This document shows positions 37,001 to 47,394 of a stretch of 64,000 nt of DNA, piece after piece. Where the stretch lies: contig JAINUG010000260.1 in assembly GCA_029706075.1 (NCBI GenBank), positions 525,001 to 589,000 on the forward strand, given 5' to 3'. Every line of letters begins with the position of its first letter. The first letter of the stretch is position 1. Made by a program: the position numbers and the translations under genes. The notes under the pieces are model-generated. The model did not search any database. It was not told the DNA's origin and worked only from the letters and a program-made list of their open reading frames with translations. The DNA comes from Aldrovandia affinis (Eukaryota > Chordata > Actinopteri > Notacanthiformes > Halosauridae).

Positions 37001-40000
37001 GCAGGCCAGAAAAGTAAACAGAAAGCATTCAACAAAGAGTGACTGGAGAGGCCAGGAGGAGCATGGTAGAGGTCCAGGAAACAGAGTCAGTTCCGTGAAG
37101 CCCGACCAATTAGAGGGGCTGAGAGGAGGGGGGCGTGATCTTTCAGGAGGGGGGGGGGGGAAGCACCAGAGAATGAGAATACCGTTTGAGGATCAAACTG
37201 AAAGTAAGTATCAAATTACACACCATTTCCTTTGCCCTTGTTTTCGGCTTCTCCTTCCCTACGTGACAGAAATCGCCCTCAGCGACGTGTGCCTGTAGCC
37301 TGTGCTCCTGGGCTCGGCTGAAATGGCTGAGCACGCTGCCTGAATCCACGCCAACCCTCCTCTACGGGTTCCCAGAGTTGAGGCAGATACATGTTCGGCA
37401 TCACGGCGAGGTCACAATTAAAGGTAACCGGTGGATCCAAGAAGTCCCGAGCTGAGGGAAGGATTCCATATTCCATTTCCTCATTCAGAGATGATATCGG
37501 CACAATCGGCCTGCCTGGAGCCCCCTCCCCCTTTCATCTCTGCCAGTATAGATGCCAGACATCTCTCATATCTTGGACACAGACATATAATACGGGTTTC
37601 TCAAACTCTGATCAATATGATTCCAATGCGGGTGTAGCGGGTGAGCTCTGGTACGTGAGCGTCCGCTACAGAAAGTGACGTGGATAAGAGTGCGATTAGT
37701 TCCCGGAGTTAGAGACTTGAGTCTTTAGCTCAGCAAGCTAAATCGCTCTCATCGTGTCGAGATCCCTCGGTTCGAAACTCGCTGCGGGCGGAACCAACTC
37801 CATTATACAGATGCAGTGGTGATATGGAAATGGCTGCGTGGAACAACGCCACCCGCACCAACGTTATGAACATCTGCTAAATAACAAAATTGTCAAATGT
37901 AAAATTGAATGGACACCACAACAACACATTACCTCAAAAGCAAGAGCCAGACACACTATGACACTGGCCACACATGGCAATCTCTCACTTCTGCATCATC
38001 ATGGCAAAATGAACAAAGTATGATTCATAACCGGAAAGCTGCAGGTTCAATTCAGACCATGAGCAAGGCGTTCTCCAGCAACTGCATTCAGCTGTTGGCA
38101 TTTATACTACCCAGACAAATAAAATGTCAGCTAAGCAAACAAGTAGCATCACCCAGATCAATGTGAAAATTGGGAAAACAGGCAATCTTGATGCTGGTAC
38201 GTCCTGGTGTAAGCAGCACCATGGTTACCACAACCGACAACCTCGCCCCACTGTTCCATGGAGTTTTTGATCCTGTGGTTCGCGACTGTAGCCGTAACCG
38301 TGGCAACGGACACTCAGGACTCACGGTGGGTGCCGTTCCCCGGGACACCAGTTCGGGACGGGGGTGTCTGGGCCTGGTGCCCAGGCTCTGCTCCTGAAGC
38401 TCCATGTCCCGCGGGGGAGGGGGCGGCCCCGGCAACTTAGGAGGCTGGATCGCCAACTCTCTCACCGTGTTCTCCGCCAGAAATTCCTCAATCAAATCTG
38501 CCGAGGAGGAGGACCGTCAACGACTGAGGCCAATGGGGTTCTACTGTTCCAACATGACAATAAAAATGACCAATCAGGTGAAAGATACTCTGGGGTTGAC
38601 TTAGGGTGTAGATATGTAATGTAGAGGTTTTTGGTCGTATCCCTATTTGTGGTGAATTAATAAACAAGCCAAATGGATCTAAAAAAAAACTGCATGCAGT
38701 GTTATGTTTCAACATTATGTATGTCTAGCAGTAGACATCACTGATCAGAGGGCACAAAAACCACAAAGTTTATAAATACTTACCTAATTCTGATATGGCT
38801 AAAGAAAGGGGAGAAAAATGGGAATAAAACATTATTTGTATTATGTTGGTTAAGACATAATCCACAATCAAACTCAAAAGTTAAGAGGACAAACCAATGA
38901 TAGTTCCTGTATCAAATAGCAATATACAACCATCACTTCAAGAAGGCACAACTTCTATATACAAGTATTTGGCTGTATGTACCAAAAATTTAACATTCAG
39001 TCAGCAGGGCCCAGTGACTGGGTGCATGAGCTTGGTGCATAAAACTGAACATTGTTCTTGAGTTCATTTTCAGTTAAGTGAACTTACAATAAGAAAGAAT
39101 GATTATTAATCATCACATAAAATCTCACATATTAATTTTATAACACAACAGCCATCCATTCAATCTCTATCTATTGTTATTCTTTATTTGTTTTCGTTTT
39201 TTTACTTTTTAACAATATTTATTCTACATTTACATCTTAGGAATTTAGCATATGCCCTTCACCACTCTAGTGACTTACACTGTTCATAGTTCCTTACATG
39301 CAATCCATTCATACAGCTGGATATTTACTGAAGCATATATTTACTGGTTAAGTACCTTGCTCAAGGGTAGAACGGCAGTGACTCACCTGGGAATCGAACC
39401 TGCATTACATTTACATTTTACATTTTAAGCATTTAGCAGACGCTCTTATCCAGAGTGACTTACAAGATGTGCATTAATACAAGGTAAGAACAATCATAGT
39501 TAGCGCACAAGATCAGTGCAGTAATACAGCAATATACATCATTGCAGGCGTCTGCGTATCATACCTGTAACACTGGGAAAGAAAAGGTTAGTGGGGTTTT
39601 TTGTTTAGTTTTTTTAAATAGACCTGATAAAATAAACCTGCAACGTTTGAAGTATGGTACAAGCCAATGCTGTTCTCACACTGTGCATACTACACGTAGA
39701 GTCATGCTACAGCTACACTCGCTGAATTAAAAAGGGGTGTGTTAGAGATTTGGGCACGTTTCCTGGCGCCTTAATGGTCGTCACCAGAATGGTCCTCGTG
39801 ACCTTGTATTGAAGTCAGACTGCAAAAACGAATAGCCTACATCCGCCAGATCGCAGGTCATCAGTTACTACTTGATGACTACATTAAAAAAATGTTGTTG
39901 TAACTAACATACTGTTATGTAAACACATATACTTTTTATGGCATTTGTAGTAGTAGTAGACGACAGACTTTGAAAAAAGTCACAATTAAACCTGTATGTA

Positions 40001-40593
40001 TGAAATTCCGATAACAAATATAGTCATATAGGCCTATAACGCAATTTACAACATGAAAAACATCACCTAATGTTTAAGAAAACGAAAAAGGAAACGATGT
40101 CACGGGCGACAAAACCGTTTTGAGATCCAGATCACATGTAGCTATATTCTTGCTACCAAACATTGCACATCCACTTTAAGTTTTTAAAAAATCTAGCAAA
40201 TTCTGCTAAGATGTCTTAAACATAATTATGTACTACGTTATGCCACGTAGCTCGATGCTATAAGCTATGGTATAAGCTATGTTAGCTACCGCTTGCAGAA
40301 ACAGGGAGACAAAGCACAGCGGTAGACCCACGATCGGCCCCTTTCAACACTTCGCAGCGGTAACACTAACAGTATTTGAAAATAGATATTAATTATGGAA
40401 ATGTGTATATTTCATTTGAACGTGTATGTAGGCTCAGTTAAAAAAGCATGGTATACAACTAGCCTATATTTGATAGCCTACATATTATGATGTGCTTAGA
40501 ATACTGAATACATTTTAAGCATTTAAATATGAATAAAATAAAAACGTTACCTGCATCGCCCCGTGTCGTATCCCGGGTACTCATATTTATCAT
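22881..40593 (-). CDS. relb: RelB, NF-kappaB subunit (11 coding exons)
   Basis: Encodes the RelB subunit of NF-kappaB, which partners p50/p52 and activates non-canonical pathway genes in the nucleus. Coding exons on the minus strand, 5' to 3': 40593-40551, 38798-38784, 38497-38325, 36131-35826, 33638-33478, 33138-33047, 28181-28050, 26534-26430, 26148-25933, 24327-24256, 23365-22881. Every junction is GT-AG and every phase joins, giving about 596 residues from the MSTRD start (human RelB is 579). The Rel homology domain starts near residue 135 with the DNA-contact loop RFRYECEGR (147-155), followed by [10 protein letters not shown] and FSNLGIQCV. The dimerisation domain runs about 307-411 and a basic nuclear-localisation stretch RKRKLK lies near 418. 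The acidic C-terminal 160 residues lie in one exon. SAGSIL and HSLVGKDC resemble RelB more than RelA or c-Rel. The start could also be the in-frame ATG nine bases upstream (40593). Confidence 0.93.
23733..24095 (+). mobile_element. SINE-like repeat family C in relb last intron
   Basis: B-box-like GGTTCAAAACCTG, then GGGGGCGACATTTGGCTGTCCG and the tail TGAGGGTATAATTGGCTTCCAAATTGGAGAG, shared with 11459-11800. It lies in the intron between relb exons 10 and 11, opposite in strand to the gene. Confidence 0.65.
27570..27745 (-). mobile_element. CR1-type LINE 3' end fragment
   Basis: The minus strand reads TTGTCAATGCCTGGAATGGCTTGCC...GTAGAGGCAGAAACGCTTGGGC...AAGTCCAGGC and ends TTATGTATTCTTATGTTC, closely matching the end of the CR1 element at 46.85-47.02 kb. 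It lies in a relb intron. Confidence 0.75.
29582..30993 (+). mobile_element. hAT transposon with perfect 8-bp target duplication
   Basis: The left end TATAGATGCACCGATCGATCGG and right end (inverted) TAGAGATGCACCGATTGCG are imperfect terminal repeats with scattered ATCGGCC motifs just inside. TTAAAAAT occurs on both sides (29574-29581 and 30994-31001), the 8-bp duplication expected of hAT. At 1412 bp it is shorter than an autonomous hAT, and only a BED-finger piece of the transposase is left. It lies in the large relb intron. Confidence 0.88.
29775..29954 (+). pseudogene. BED zinc-finger fragment of hAT transposase
   Basis: Starts [24 protein letters not shown]; the pattern Cys-x2-Cys (CHTC), then [12 protein letters not shown] supplies the two histidines of a BED finger. 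It stops 60 codons later with no trace of the hAT catalytic or dimerisation domain downstream. Confidence 0.75.
31660..31992. repeat. Minisatellite of about 30-bp units in relb intron
   Basis: About 11 variants of TCTGTTATCGGGTGAATTAAGGGTGAAT repeat head to tail. Two unit types, ending GAATGATCTGTTATC and GATTTCTCTGTTGTC, alternate in the later part, giving a higher-order period near 60 bp. Confidence 0.8.
32504..32925 (+). mobile_element. L2-type LINE 3' end fragment
   Basis: Reads GGTGGAACGACCTTCC..CTTCCGCAATAGACTC (the WWNDLP and IFRKRL region, decayed), an (AT)n stretch at 32709-32730, then ACTGTAAGTCGCTCTGGATA, GAGCGTCTGCTAAATGCTTA and a final AATGTCAATGTAAAATG. In the large relb intron, opposite in strand to the gene. 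Confidence 0.78.
34017..34072. repeat. (TG)n microsatellite
   Basis: About 25 uninterrupted TG units followed by a G run; intronic in relb. Confidence 0.9.
34635..34715 (+). mobile_element. SINE family B head fragment
   Basis: GTGGTAGGATGGTTAGGGAACTGGGCTTGTAACG..AGGTTGCAGGTTCAATCCCC matches the tRNA-like head of the copy at 47153-47390; the B box GGTTCAATCCC is intact. The body and tail are absent, and a short ATGTA repeat follows. Confidence 0.65.
35405..35625. repeat. Tandem duplication, 116-bp period, in relb intron
   Basis: The block from AAGTTGCAGAAATGCAAGAA through ATTAAATTCATGA occurs at 35405-35520 and again from 35521, with only a few substitutions (for example TTTGTTTCC against TTTGCTTCC), so it is recent. 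Confidence 0.88.
35641..35828. repeat. Tandem duplication spanning the relb exon 4 donor
   Basis: CCAACCCTGGCCTGACTGGA starts at 35643 and again at 35743, each followed by CTGTTTAAAT, a run of CCCTG-type repeats, CTACCCCCC and CAC-T-ACCTC. The second copy ends in the last three bases of relb exon 4; the first therefore contains a copied donor, GAG|GTTAGT at 35742-35737. Confidence 0.8.
35826..36131 (-). CDS. relb: relb coding exon 4 (start of Rel homology domain)
   Basis: 306 nt, phase 0 at both ends. The first half is low-complexity Ser/Gly/Arg; from about residue 130 it enters the Rel homology domain with [20 protein letters not shown], containing the arginine, tyrosine and cysteine contacts for DNA. 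The donor GAG|GTGAGT at 35825 is followed in the intron by a duplicated decoy donor 86 bp downstream (see findings). Confidence 0.92.
36876..37000. repeat. CG/TG simple repeats
   Basis: GTGCGTGCGCGCGCGCACGTGTGTGTGTG at 36866-36905 and a second TG run at 36980-36995; alternating purine-pyrimidine with Z-DNA potential. In a relb intron. Confidence 0.7.
38325..38497 (-). CDS. relb: relb coding exon 3 (proline-rich linker)
   Basis: Acceptor CTCGGCAG|ATTTGATT and donor CCCACC|GTGAGT, 173 nt, ending in phase 0. It encodes the rest of the acidic helix ([11 protein letters not shown]) followed by a proline-rich linker ([10 protein letters not shown]). The linker is poorly conserved in RelB, so the call rests on splice sites, phase and position between exons 2 and 4. 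Confidence 0.75.
38784..38798 (-). CDS. relb: relb 15-nt microexon 2
   Basis: Fifteen bases, CCATATCAGAATTAG, sit between a good pyrimidine tract ending in TTTAG and a strong donor GTAAGTATT. It takes one base from exon 1 and passes one base to exon 3, giving A-I-S-E-L-D then L-I-E-E-F-L-A-E-N. That lines up with human RelB DELEIIDEYIKEN, the leucine-zipper-like region. The phase fit on both sides and the resemblance make it convincing despite its size. Confidence 0.8.
   Translation of the reverse strand, partial: PYQN
39225..39600 (-). mobile_element. SINE family B followed by an L2 tail, relb intron 1
   Basis: Reading the minus strand: an L2 tail fragment (39590-39410: CAGTGTTACAGGTATGATACGCAG..GCTAAATGCTTAAAATGTAAAATG) is followed by a family B SINE (39405-39225) with a B-box remnant GGTTCGATTCCC, GCAAGGTACTTAACC, CAGCTGTATGAATGGATTG and a decayed CR1/L2-type tail. 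Confidence 0.7.
40551..40593 (-). CDS. relb: relb coding exon 1
   Basis: Short first coding exon ending at donor CAG|GTAACG with one base left over, which is completed by the next exon. Two in-frame ATGs compete: 40593 (M-I-N-M-S-T-R) and 40584 (M-S-T-R-D). Upstream the frame stays open to an ATG at 40671, so the exact initiator is not decided by the sequence. The exon encodes a short leader ([11 protein letters not shown]) before the acidic N-terminal helix. Confidence 0.75.
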
Positions 40594-41042
40594 TGTAAAT
40601 GAACACCTCGTCACACTGTAATTTAACTTGTTTTCCCACTTCGTTCCTGTCCTTTTTAGTAGTCTAAACAAAGTAGGCTTCTGGATCCGGCGTTACCGTA
40701 TTGCCGACCGTATTGTCGATAGTAAAAAGTTCCTTTAAAACGGACTCCTCTTCTCGTTGTCTTTGTCTTTCATGCTAATCCGCTGAAACGCATTCGCCGT
40801 CATGGTTTCATTTTGTTTAAAACCGTAGCGTATTCTTCTTTGTGCAACGTTAATTATTTTCTCTAATCGGAATCGGTCTTGTTTAGAAGCATCAACATGT
40901 TTGCTTGCTAGCTAACCAGAAGCTACGTTTATAGTGCAGAAGTTACTATGCTTGCGCTTTAACACTCTCACTCTGACCATTCGGACTCCTTCCCTCTCTT
41001 ATCATTCATGTTACATTTTCAACTGGTTGGATCTGTAAGCGT

Positions 41043-41074
41043 GGAAATCCCCTTACGTCAGTTTGGGAAACCCC
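41043..41074. promoter_or_regulatory. Two NF-kappaB-like sites flanking a CRE/ATF-like site upstream of relb
   Basis: GGAAATCCCC (41043-41052), TTACGTCA (41053-41060) and GGGAAACCCC (41065-41074) lie within 32 bp, about 450 bp upstream of the relb start. The last fits the consensus GGGRNNYYCC exactly; the first is a near match. Mammalian RELB is a known NF-kappaB target gene, so an autoregulatory promoter element is plausible. Function is inferred from motifs only. Confidence 0.55.
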
Positions 41075-41084
41075 CAAATCTCGT

Positions 41085-43337
41085 TACCATGCCGACGAAA
41101 CGAACTAACTTGGCCTAATTCTTCCGATTTTTTGTCGCTATTAAACAATACATTTCCATTTCGCCATTCGCTTTTAAATAATGGATACATATAACGCGCA
41201 CCTTCCCACAACAAAAACCGTTCCAGGGGTATTGTTTCCTTAGCGGAAGTCCAATAGAAAGCGATGCAATGCTGTTATATAGCAATATAGGCGGCTAGAT
41301 ATAGTAATCTTTTTCCGTCTTCTTGTGCCTCTGGAGATGGCAACACCTTCGACCAGGCTCGTGTTGCTTACTTATTGTCTGTATTTACGATTGCACGTGT
41401 GGTAGTTTTACACTGGTCTACTGTACCAATAAACGCACTGGGCTGATATACAGCTTCCAATTTATGTAAATCAGCTCGTCAAATGACCGTGAGATAATTG
41501 GCACTTAACTAGTTACTATAGGCTATCTGTCACCTTTAAAAAAAAAAATGCTGTTTAAATTACGCTCACTTCAAGTCCACATATAATTATATAGTCCATA
41601 TATACAATTACATATGCAAACTAAAAGGCTATGAACAGCTGTGCAATTGTTTGCAGACAGACCAGTGTCCCCCGCCAAATCTGAATTTCGCTCGGTTGCG
41701 TCATCCCATTGCAAGAAGTAGGTTTATTGAACCGAGAGGGCGTACTCTTTCCCAGCATTTCCAGAGCCAACAAATTGCGGAGTTACGTCGTTCATCATGC
41801 TTTTGGTGTTGAGCCAACAGAAAGGGCTTGCAGTTTGTGGGTTTTGGCACTAGAATACATGGGCGTTGCGTTTTCAGCCAGGTAATGCACCTGTTTTTTT
41901 CTAGCAAATTCCCCAGCTTGATATAGTGGTTCAAGTCTTTTTGTAATATGCAAAATAGCCTATAAGCACTGCACTTCGCTTTCGGTTATTTGACAGGCAA
42001 ATGAATCACCTATTACAGCCTGAAAGAACGTGTTTATAGGGTATTGTTATGCATGTTTGAATCAATTGAAGTGCGTCACCATTAAAGACCAAGATGCTAA
42101 AATTGAGCAATTGTGCCACCTACAGACAACTAGAATAACTGCAGATTGTAGTAAAATCTTTCGGCACAAGAAATATATTATTGCTGTTGTTTTGAATTAA
42201 GTAAACAATTATGCTATCTTAGTAAACGTCTCAGGTTGTGACTCGTGCCAGGCATTAAAAGACAGTCAAGATCAAACTGTCCAACATTTGCAATATAGTA
42301 CACCTGGGCACTATACAATCTATTTTAATTTGAGTCTAACTGATTTTTCCAGGAATTTTAGAAACCCAAGCACCGTTTGTCCACCTTCATAGTCAAATCC
42401 AGTGGTCTGGCATGCTTCATTTAATTGTTCAGAGAGAGCTTGCATTTGGCACATTATCATTTCCATTTGCATCGCTGGATATTTACTTAAGATATGCAGG
42501 ATAATTAGCTTGCTCAGGGGTACCAGGGCAGCGCACCACCAGTAAACCAAAACTTCAAACCTGACAACGTAACCTGGCCAATGTGGTCCGATCCAAAATG
42601 TTAGCATATGCTACTGTACAGTATTTGGCAGTGTACTACTTGAACATGCCTCAAAACCCAATTAGAGGTTGAACGCAACCCTTTGCCAGAGCCTGAAATG
42701 TATTTGTTTGTACTATTAATTCAGCACCCTTTTAGAGAGATAGCAAAAACTGGACGAACAACCACCACATAAGACCACTGTCCAACCACAGCCCATAAAG
42801 CACTACAAATAAACAAAATGTCTATGGAGGTATGGGAACAGGAACTCATCCACAGGAGCTAATCCCAGGTTCACTTACCCAACTCTAACCCCAAAACTAA
42901 AACCAACATTTTTCTGTGGAAAAAGGAGGGCAAAATACACCCTGGATAATGCGGTGTCATTGACCCCCCCAGACCCAAGCCACGAGCCACAGGGAAAACT
43001 TGTAATATTGCAAAACCTTTGCATTTCAGACTCCACAGCTCTGTGAAAACGGTCTTCAAATCTATTCATAGACTGGGATAACAACAAGGGTGTAGAGAAG
43101 AGTACGGCGTGAGCAGGTCTCATTCGAACAAATTGGCATCGGTCTGGGCAAAGGGAGCAGACAACTCCCGGCCTTGCTCCCCTGCCTCACTGCATCCCAA
43201 CACTGGAAACAGAATCAAGGGGTGCTGGGCATCTGACAACACAAAGCCCATATAACGCCTCTGAGCTTCAATGCTGGTTGTATTTTTATCGACTTGGTGT
43301 GTTTTTAATTTTTTTAAAGAATTTTGTTTCTGATTTT
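41085..43337. other. Spacer between relb and clptm1, no gene seen
   Basis: A weak inverted SINE family B remnant is visible at about 42415-42560 (GCTGGATATTTACTTAAG..GCTTGCTCAGGGGTACC..CCAAAACTTCAAACCTG). Otherwise no coding sequence or recognised repeat. Confidence 0.35.
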
Positions 43338-43675
43338 CTCCCATTTTAGTAGCTAATTACACCCTCTATTTTTCATGTCAATCCCCCCTCGTATGCGAGT
43401 TCGCTGTCGTAGCCCTGAGAGCAGCAATGACAGAGGCGAAGTATCATCTCCTCCGAGACGACACTCGCTACGCCTGTCGACCGGTACTCCAGAGCCACTC
43501 CTATACACAGCGGACTCATGTCGGCTTTCCTCCCCTCTCCCTGGGGCAGACAGCCAATTGCTGCCCCCTAGTGGCACTCCCGGCCAGAGCCGACTCTGGC
43601 GCGGCCGGTAGAATCGAACCCCGGTCACAGTGGCCAGCGTTGAACGTTGTAACCGCTAGACCACCCCGGAGGCCA
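43338..43675 (-). mobile_element. SINE family C, inverted copy with tRNA-like head
   Basis: The minus strand begins with a tRNA-like head (GGGGTGGTCTAGCGGTTACAACG, B box GGGGTTCGATTCTACC at about 43620-43605), then GGGAGTGCCACTAGGGGGCAGCAATTGGCTGTC, and ends AGAGGGTGTAATTAGCTAC at about 43350. Confidence 0.72.
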
Positions 43676-46600
43676 ACTTGATGTCTGTTTTGGCAGTAAT
43701 TCGTTCAGTTGCAGGGAGTGTCAGGTTAATATACTTAGGGGTTAAAATGTGGCCATCGGCAAGGCAGTGTGAGTGTTGTAGAACGATTGTGTTTCTGGAA
43801 GGAGACTTCCAGGAAGCTTTAGTCTGCACCGTTGTCAGCTTGTGAAGCATCTCGAGAGCAAGATTCTTGATCTCAAAGCGCAACTTGTTAGTCTCGACTG
43901 CCCTGCAGAATTTGTAGAGTTCCAGGAACTTATTAGAACACCCATTAGAAAGTTAGCATGCACACCAAAGCTGGGTAGGGGGGAGCCTCTAGAGCAGGTA
44001 GGGAGGGAGAGTTGGGTGATGGTAGGGCGTAAGCGTAGAAAAGGGCCCACACATGCAGGGGCGGCATCTCCAGAGTTTGTGGTGTCCAACCGATTCCAGC
44101 CCTTGCAGGAAGAGGATATGGCCCAGCCCTCTGTGAGTGGGAGGACTGATGAGCCCCAGGGCACCCTGGCAGCCACACCACCCAGGAAAAGGGAGTTAGT
44201 AGTAGTGGGGGACTCTTATTAGAGGTGTAGACAGTATAGTCTGTTCGTGGGAAAATAAGTCTTGAATGGCATGCTGCCTGCCTGATGCCCAGGTTGGAGA
44301 CATCCTGGAACACGCAGACAAGCTCCCGATCAGAGCAGAGGTGGATCCAGTGGTCATGGTCCATGTTGGAGCCAATGACGTAGCTAAGGGTAGGTTTGAG
44401 GATCTGCAGGACAAATTTATAGAATTAGGATCAAAGTTAAGGAGCAGAACCTCCACGGTGGTCTTCTCAGGAATTCTACCAGTACCATCTGCTTCCCTGC
44501 TAGTAAAGGGAAGCAGAATTTTATATGGAGATTTAGCACGTGGCTACAAACCTGGTGTAGGAAAGTGGGGTACAGGTTTATGGGGCACTGGGACTCCTTT
44601 TGGAACAGGGGTGACCTGTACAAGCGGGACGGGCTACACCCTATGCTTAGGGTAGCAGAGGAATATTTAAACTAGGGACTGGGGGGGCAGGGAGAGAAAT
44701 TAGTAGTAGTATTAAGGATAGGGAGGTACAGAGTGCCCAGATGGAAGATACCAGGGCGGAGTATAATAATAACTGTGAGGATATAATTAATAAAGATCTG
44801 GATTAGATTACTGGGAGATCATGAGAAGGGCCTTACTATGCTATAGACCTCCAGCTTCAGAGAGCAACATAAATACTATGCTCTATTGTAACATACGAGC
44901 CTGTGCGGAAGGAGAGACATTAATAATGGGCGACTTCAATTACTCCTCTTTTAACCTTTTTTTTAACTTTAACTTCAATGAAATGAGAGAGAATTTAAGT
45001 AATATAGATTGGGTAAAACTTCTAGATGGCAGAACTGTGAATGAAAAATTGACTACATTGAAAAGGGTTATTGTAGATGTACAGTGTAAATTCATCCCAA
45101 AAGTAAGGAAAAATAGGATGAAAAAAAACAGTCTCCACAGTGGATGACTAAATCTTTACGGGAGATTTTGAGGCAAAAGAAGCAACTGTACAAAGTATAT
45201 AAAAAGGAAAACTCAAGAGAGAAACATGGTAGATTATTGTAACAAGCGAGCTAAGGCTAAAAAGGAAATAAGATCAGCTAAAAAGCCGTTTGAAATTACA
45301 ATTCCCCAAGATGCTAAAAGTAATCCAAAGCAGTTTTTTCAATATTGTAGTAGAAAAAGGAAAGCTAATGATGAGGGTAAGGAAGGAACTTTGGTAAGGA
45401 TATTGCTAACACACTAAACAGTTCGTTTGTTGAGAGCTTTACCAGAGAAGGGGTTATTTTGCCTAAATGTATCGCCAACGTACAGAATGTTTTGGAGGAC
45501 TTTGAAATAAGGGACGTAGAAGTACTAAACGTACAAAAACGTAAGACAAATAAGGCAGCAGGACCTGATGGTATACATCCCAGAGTACTCAAATAACTAG
45601 GACTAACTATAGAACTAATTATATATAAACCATTGACAGATATTTTTATGCAATCCATAAACACTGGAGAATTACGATGACTGGAAGCAGGGTAGTACAA
45701 TTCCAATATACAGTACAAGAAGGGGGACCATACTGACCCAGGGAACTATAGGCCTGTCACTTTAACTTGCATCTCATGTAACATACTGGAATGTATTATT
45801 AGGGACAAGTTGGAATCATTCTTGAAAAATAATAGTATTTTAAGGGACAGCCAACATCGTTTTCTCAAGGGGAGGTCATGCATAAAAACCTCTTTTTTTT
45901 TAAGAGGCTACAAAGTGTTTTGACCTGAACCAGGCTTGTGATATTATATATTTGGACAAAAGGCATTTGACAAGGTGCCAGGCTCATTGTTAAAATGAAT
46001 TCAGTCGGAATTACAGGAGTTGTTTCAGAGTGGGTTCATAATTGGCTGGGAAAATACAAAGAGTAACAGTAAGTGGGGTCGTATCTGACCTAGGTGCTGT
46101 GGGCAGTGGAGTCCCACAGGGATCGGTGCTGGGGACCTCTGCTCTTCCTTATTTACATACATGATCTTGATAGGGATGTTAGTAGCAAAATACTTACATT
46201 TGCATATGATACTAAACTTTGGGGTTTAGTAAACAGTTTGGAATCAACTAAAGTAATCCAAGATGATTTAAACAAAATCTAAGGATGGGCAGAAACATGG
46301 CAGATGACATTGCTTATTGCTAAATGTAAAGTTATGCATGTGGGAAATAAAAACATAAGAAGTTTTTATGGGAGGAGAAGAATTAGTAGGTGTTCAATCT
46401 GAAAAAGACAGTTGACCAAAGTCTATTTGCATCTAAGCAGTGTGCTACAGCAGTGGAAAAGGCCAACAGGATGCTGGGATACATAGCAAAAACTATTGAG
46501 TATAAATCAAAGGTTATATTAATGTTATATGCCTTTTTCAGACCTCACAGAATACAGTGTGCAGTTCTGGGCACCACACTACAAGAAAGATATAGAAGTT

Positions 46601-47022
46601 CTTGAAAATATTCAAAGGGCAACTAAATTGATACCTGGTATGAAAGGTAAAAGTTATGAGGATAGACTTAAGGTACTCAAATCTATTTAAGCTTAGCAAA
46701 TGGAGACTTAGGGGGGATTTGAAGTTTTCCTAAAAGGTATAAAGTGAACTACCAGATTTTTTAAGACAAGTTCAGTTAGCAGAACAGAGGCCACAGGCGG
46801 AAATTAGTTCAAGGCAAATTCCGCACGGATATTAGGAAGTTGTTCTTTACACAAGTTGTCAATTCCTGGAACAGCTTGCCAGGTCAGGTAGTAGAGGCAG
46901 AAACACTTGGGCTATTCAAGTCCAGGCTAGATGTAGTACTAGATACTCTTTAGATTAGGACATGACCAGCCTCGATGAGCTGATTGGCCCATTTTCGTCT
47001 TATGTATTCTTATGTTCTTAAG
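43676..47022 (+). pseudogene. CR1-type LINE, degraded, with ORF1 esterase-like, endonuclease and reverse-transcriptase remnants
   Basis: In order: an ORF1 region with a SGNH/esterase-like segment (VVMVHVGANDVAKGRFEDL, GILPVPS, about 44345-44500); endonuclease pieces LLCYRPPASES (44835) and ETLIMGDFNY (44920); reverse-transcriptase pieces NKAAGPDGIHPRVLK (45555-45595), KAFDKVP (45965), SGVPQGSVLGPLLFLIYIHDLD (46105-46165), FAYDTKLWG in place of FADDTKLWG (46200-46220), and the CR1 finger-like end KANRMLGYIAKTIEYKS..LIPGM. It ends with CTTATGTATTCTTATGTTCTT, the CR1 terminal repeat. Many stops and frameshifts; one catalytic Asp is changed to Tyr. Nearly full length apart from the start. Confidence 0.85.
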
Positions 47023-47152
47023 GTAGATTTCAGTCACTGCACTAGTGCTGACGTTCCCTGATGCTTCCATGGATGCTCAACGCAGGATAAACTGTGCACC
47101 AGTTTACAAACCTGGGTGAAATGGTCAGGGAACCGGCTGTAGGTTCGAATCG

Positions 47153-47390
47153 GTGGCGGCAGTGTTAGCATATTGGTTAAGGAACTGGGCTTGTAACGCA
47201 AACGTTGCATGTTCGACTCCCAGGTGGAGACACTGCTGTTGTACCCTTGAGCAAGGTACTTAACGTGAATTGCTTCAGTAAAATATCCAGCTGTATAAAT
47301 GGATTGTATGTAAAAGAAATGCAAACTGTGTAAGTCGCTCTGGATAAGAGCGTTTGCTAAATGCCTAAAATAGTCAAATGTAAAAATGAA
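47153..47390 (+). mobile_element. SINE family B, full copy
   Basis: A tRNA-like head (GTTAGCATATTGGTTAAGGAACTGGGC, B box TGTTCGACTCCC), conserved middle TTGAGCAAGGTACTTAACGTG and CCAGCTGTATAAATGGATTG, then the L2-type tail GTAAGTCGCTCTGGATAAGAG, GCTAAATGCC and AAATGTAAAAATG. Confidence 0.82.
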
Positions 47391-47394
47391 TCCC

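Noticed and set aside
37715..37795. tRNA gene with TTAGCTCAGCAAGCT and GGTTCGAAACTCG
   Set aside because: Box-like sequences are present, but I cannot fold a full acceptor stem; it is probably another SINE head and too uncertain to list as a feature.
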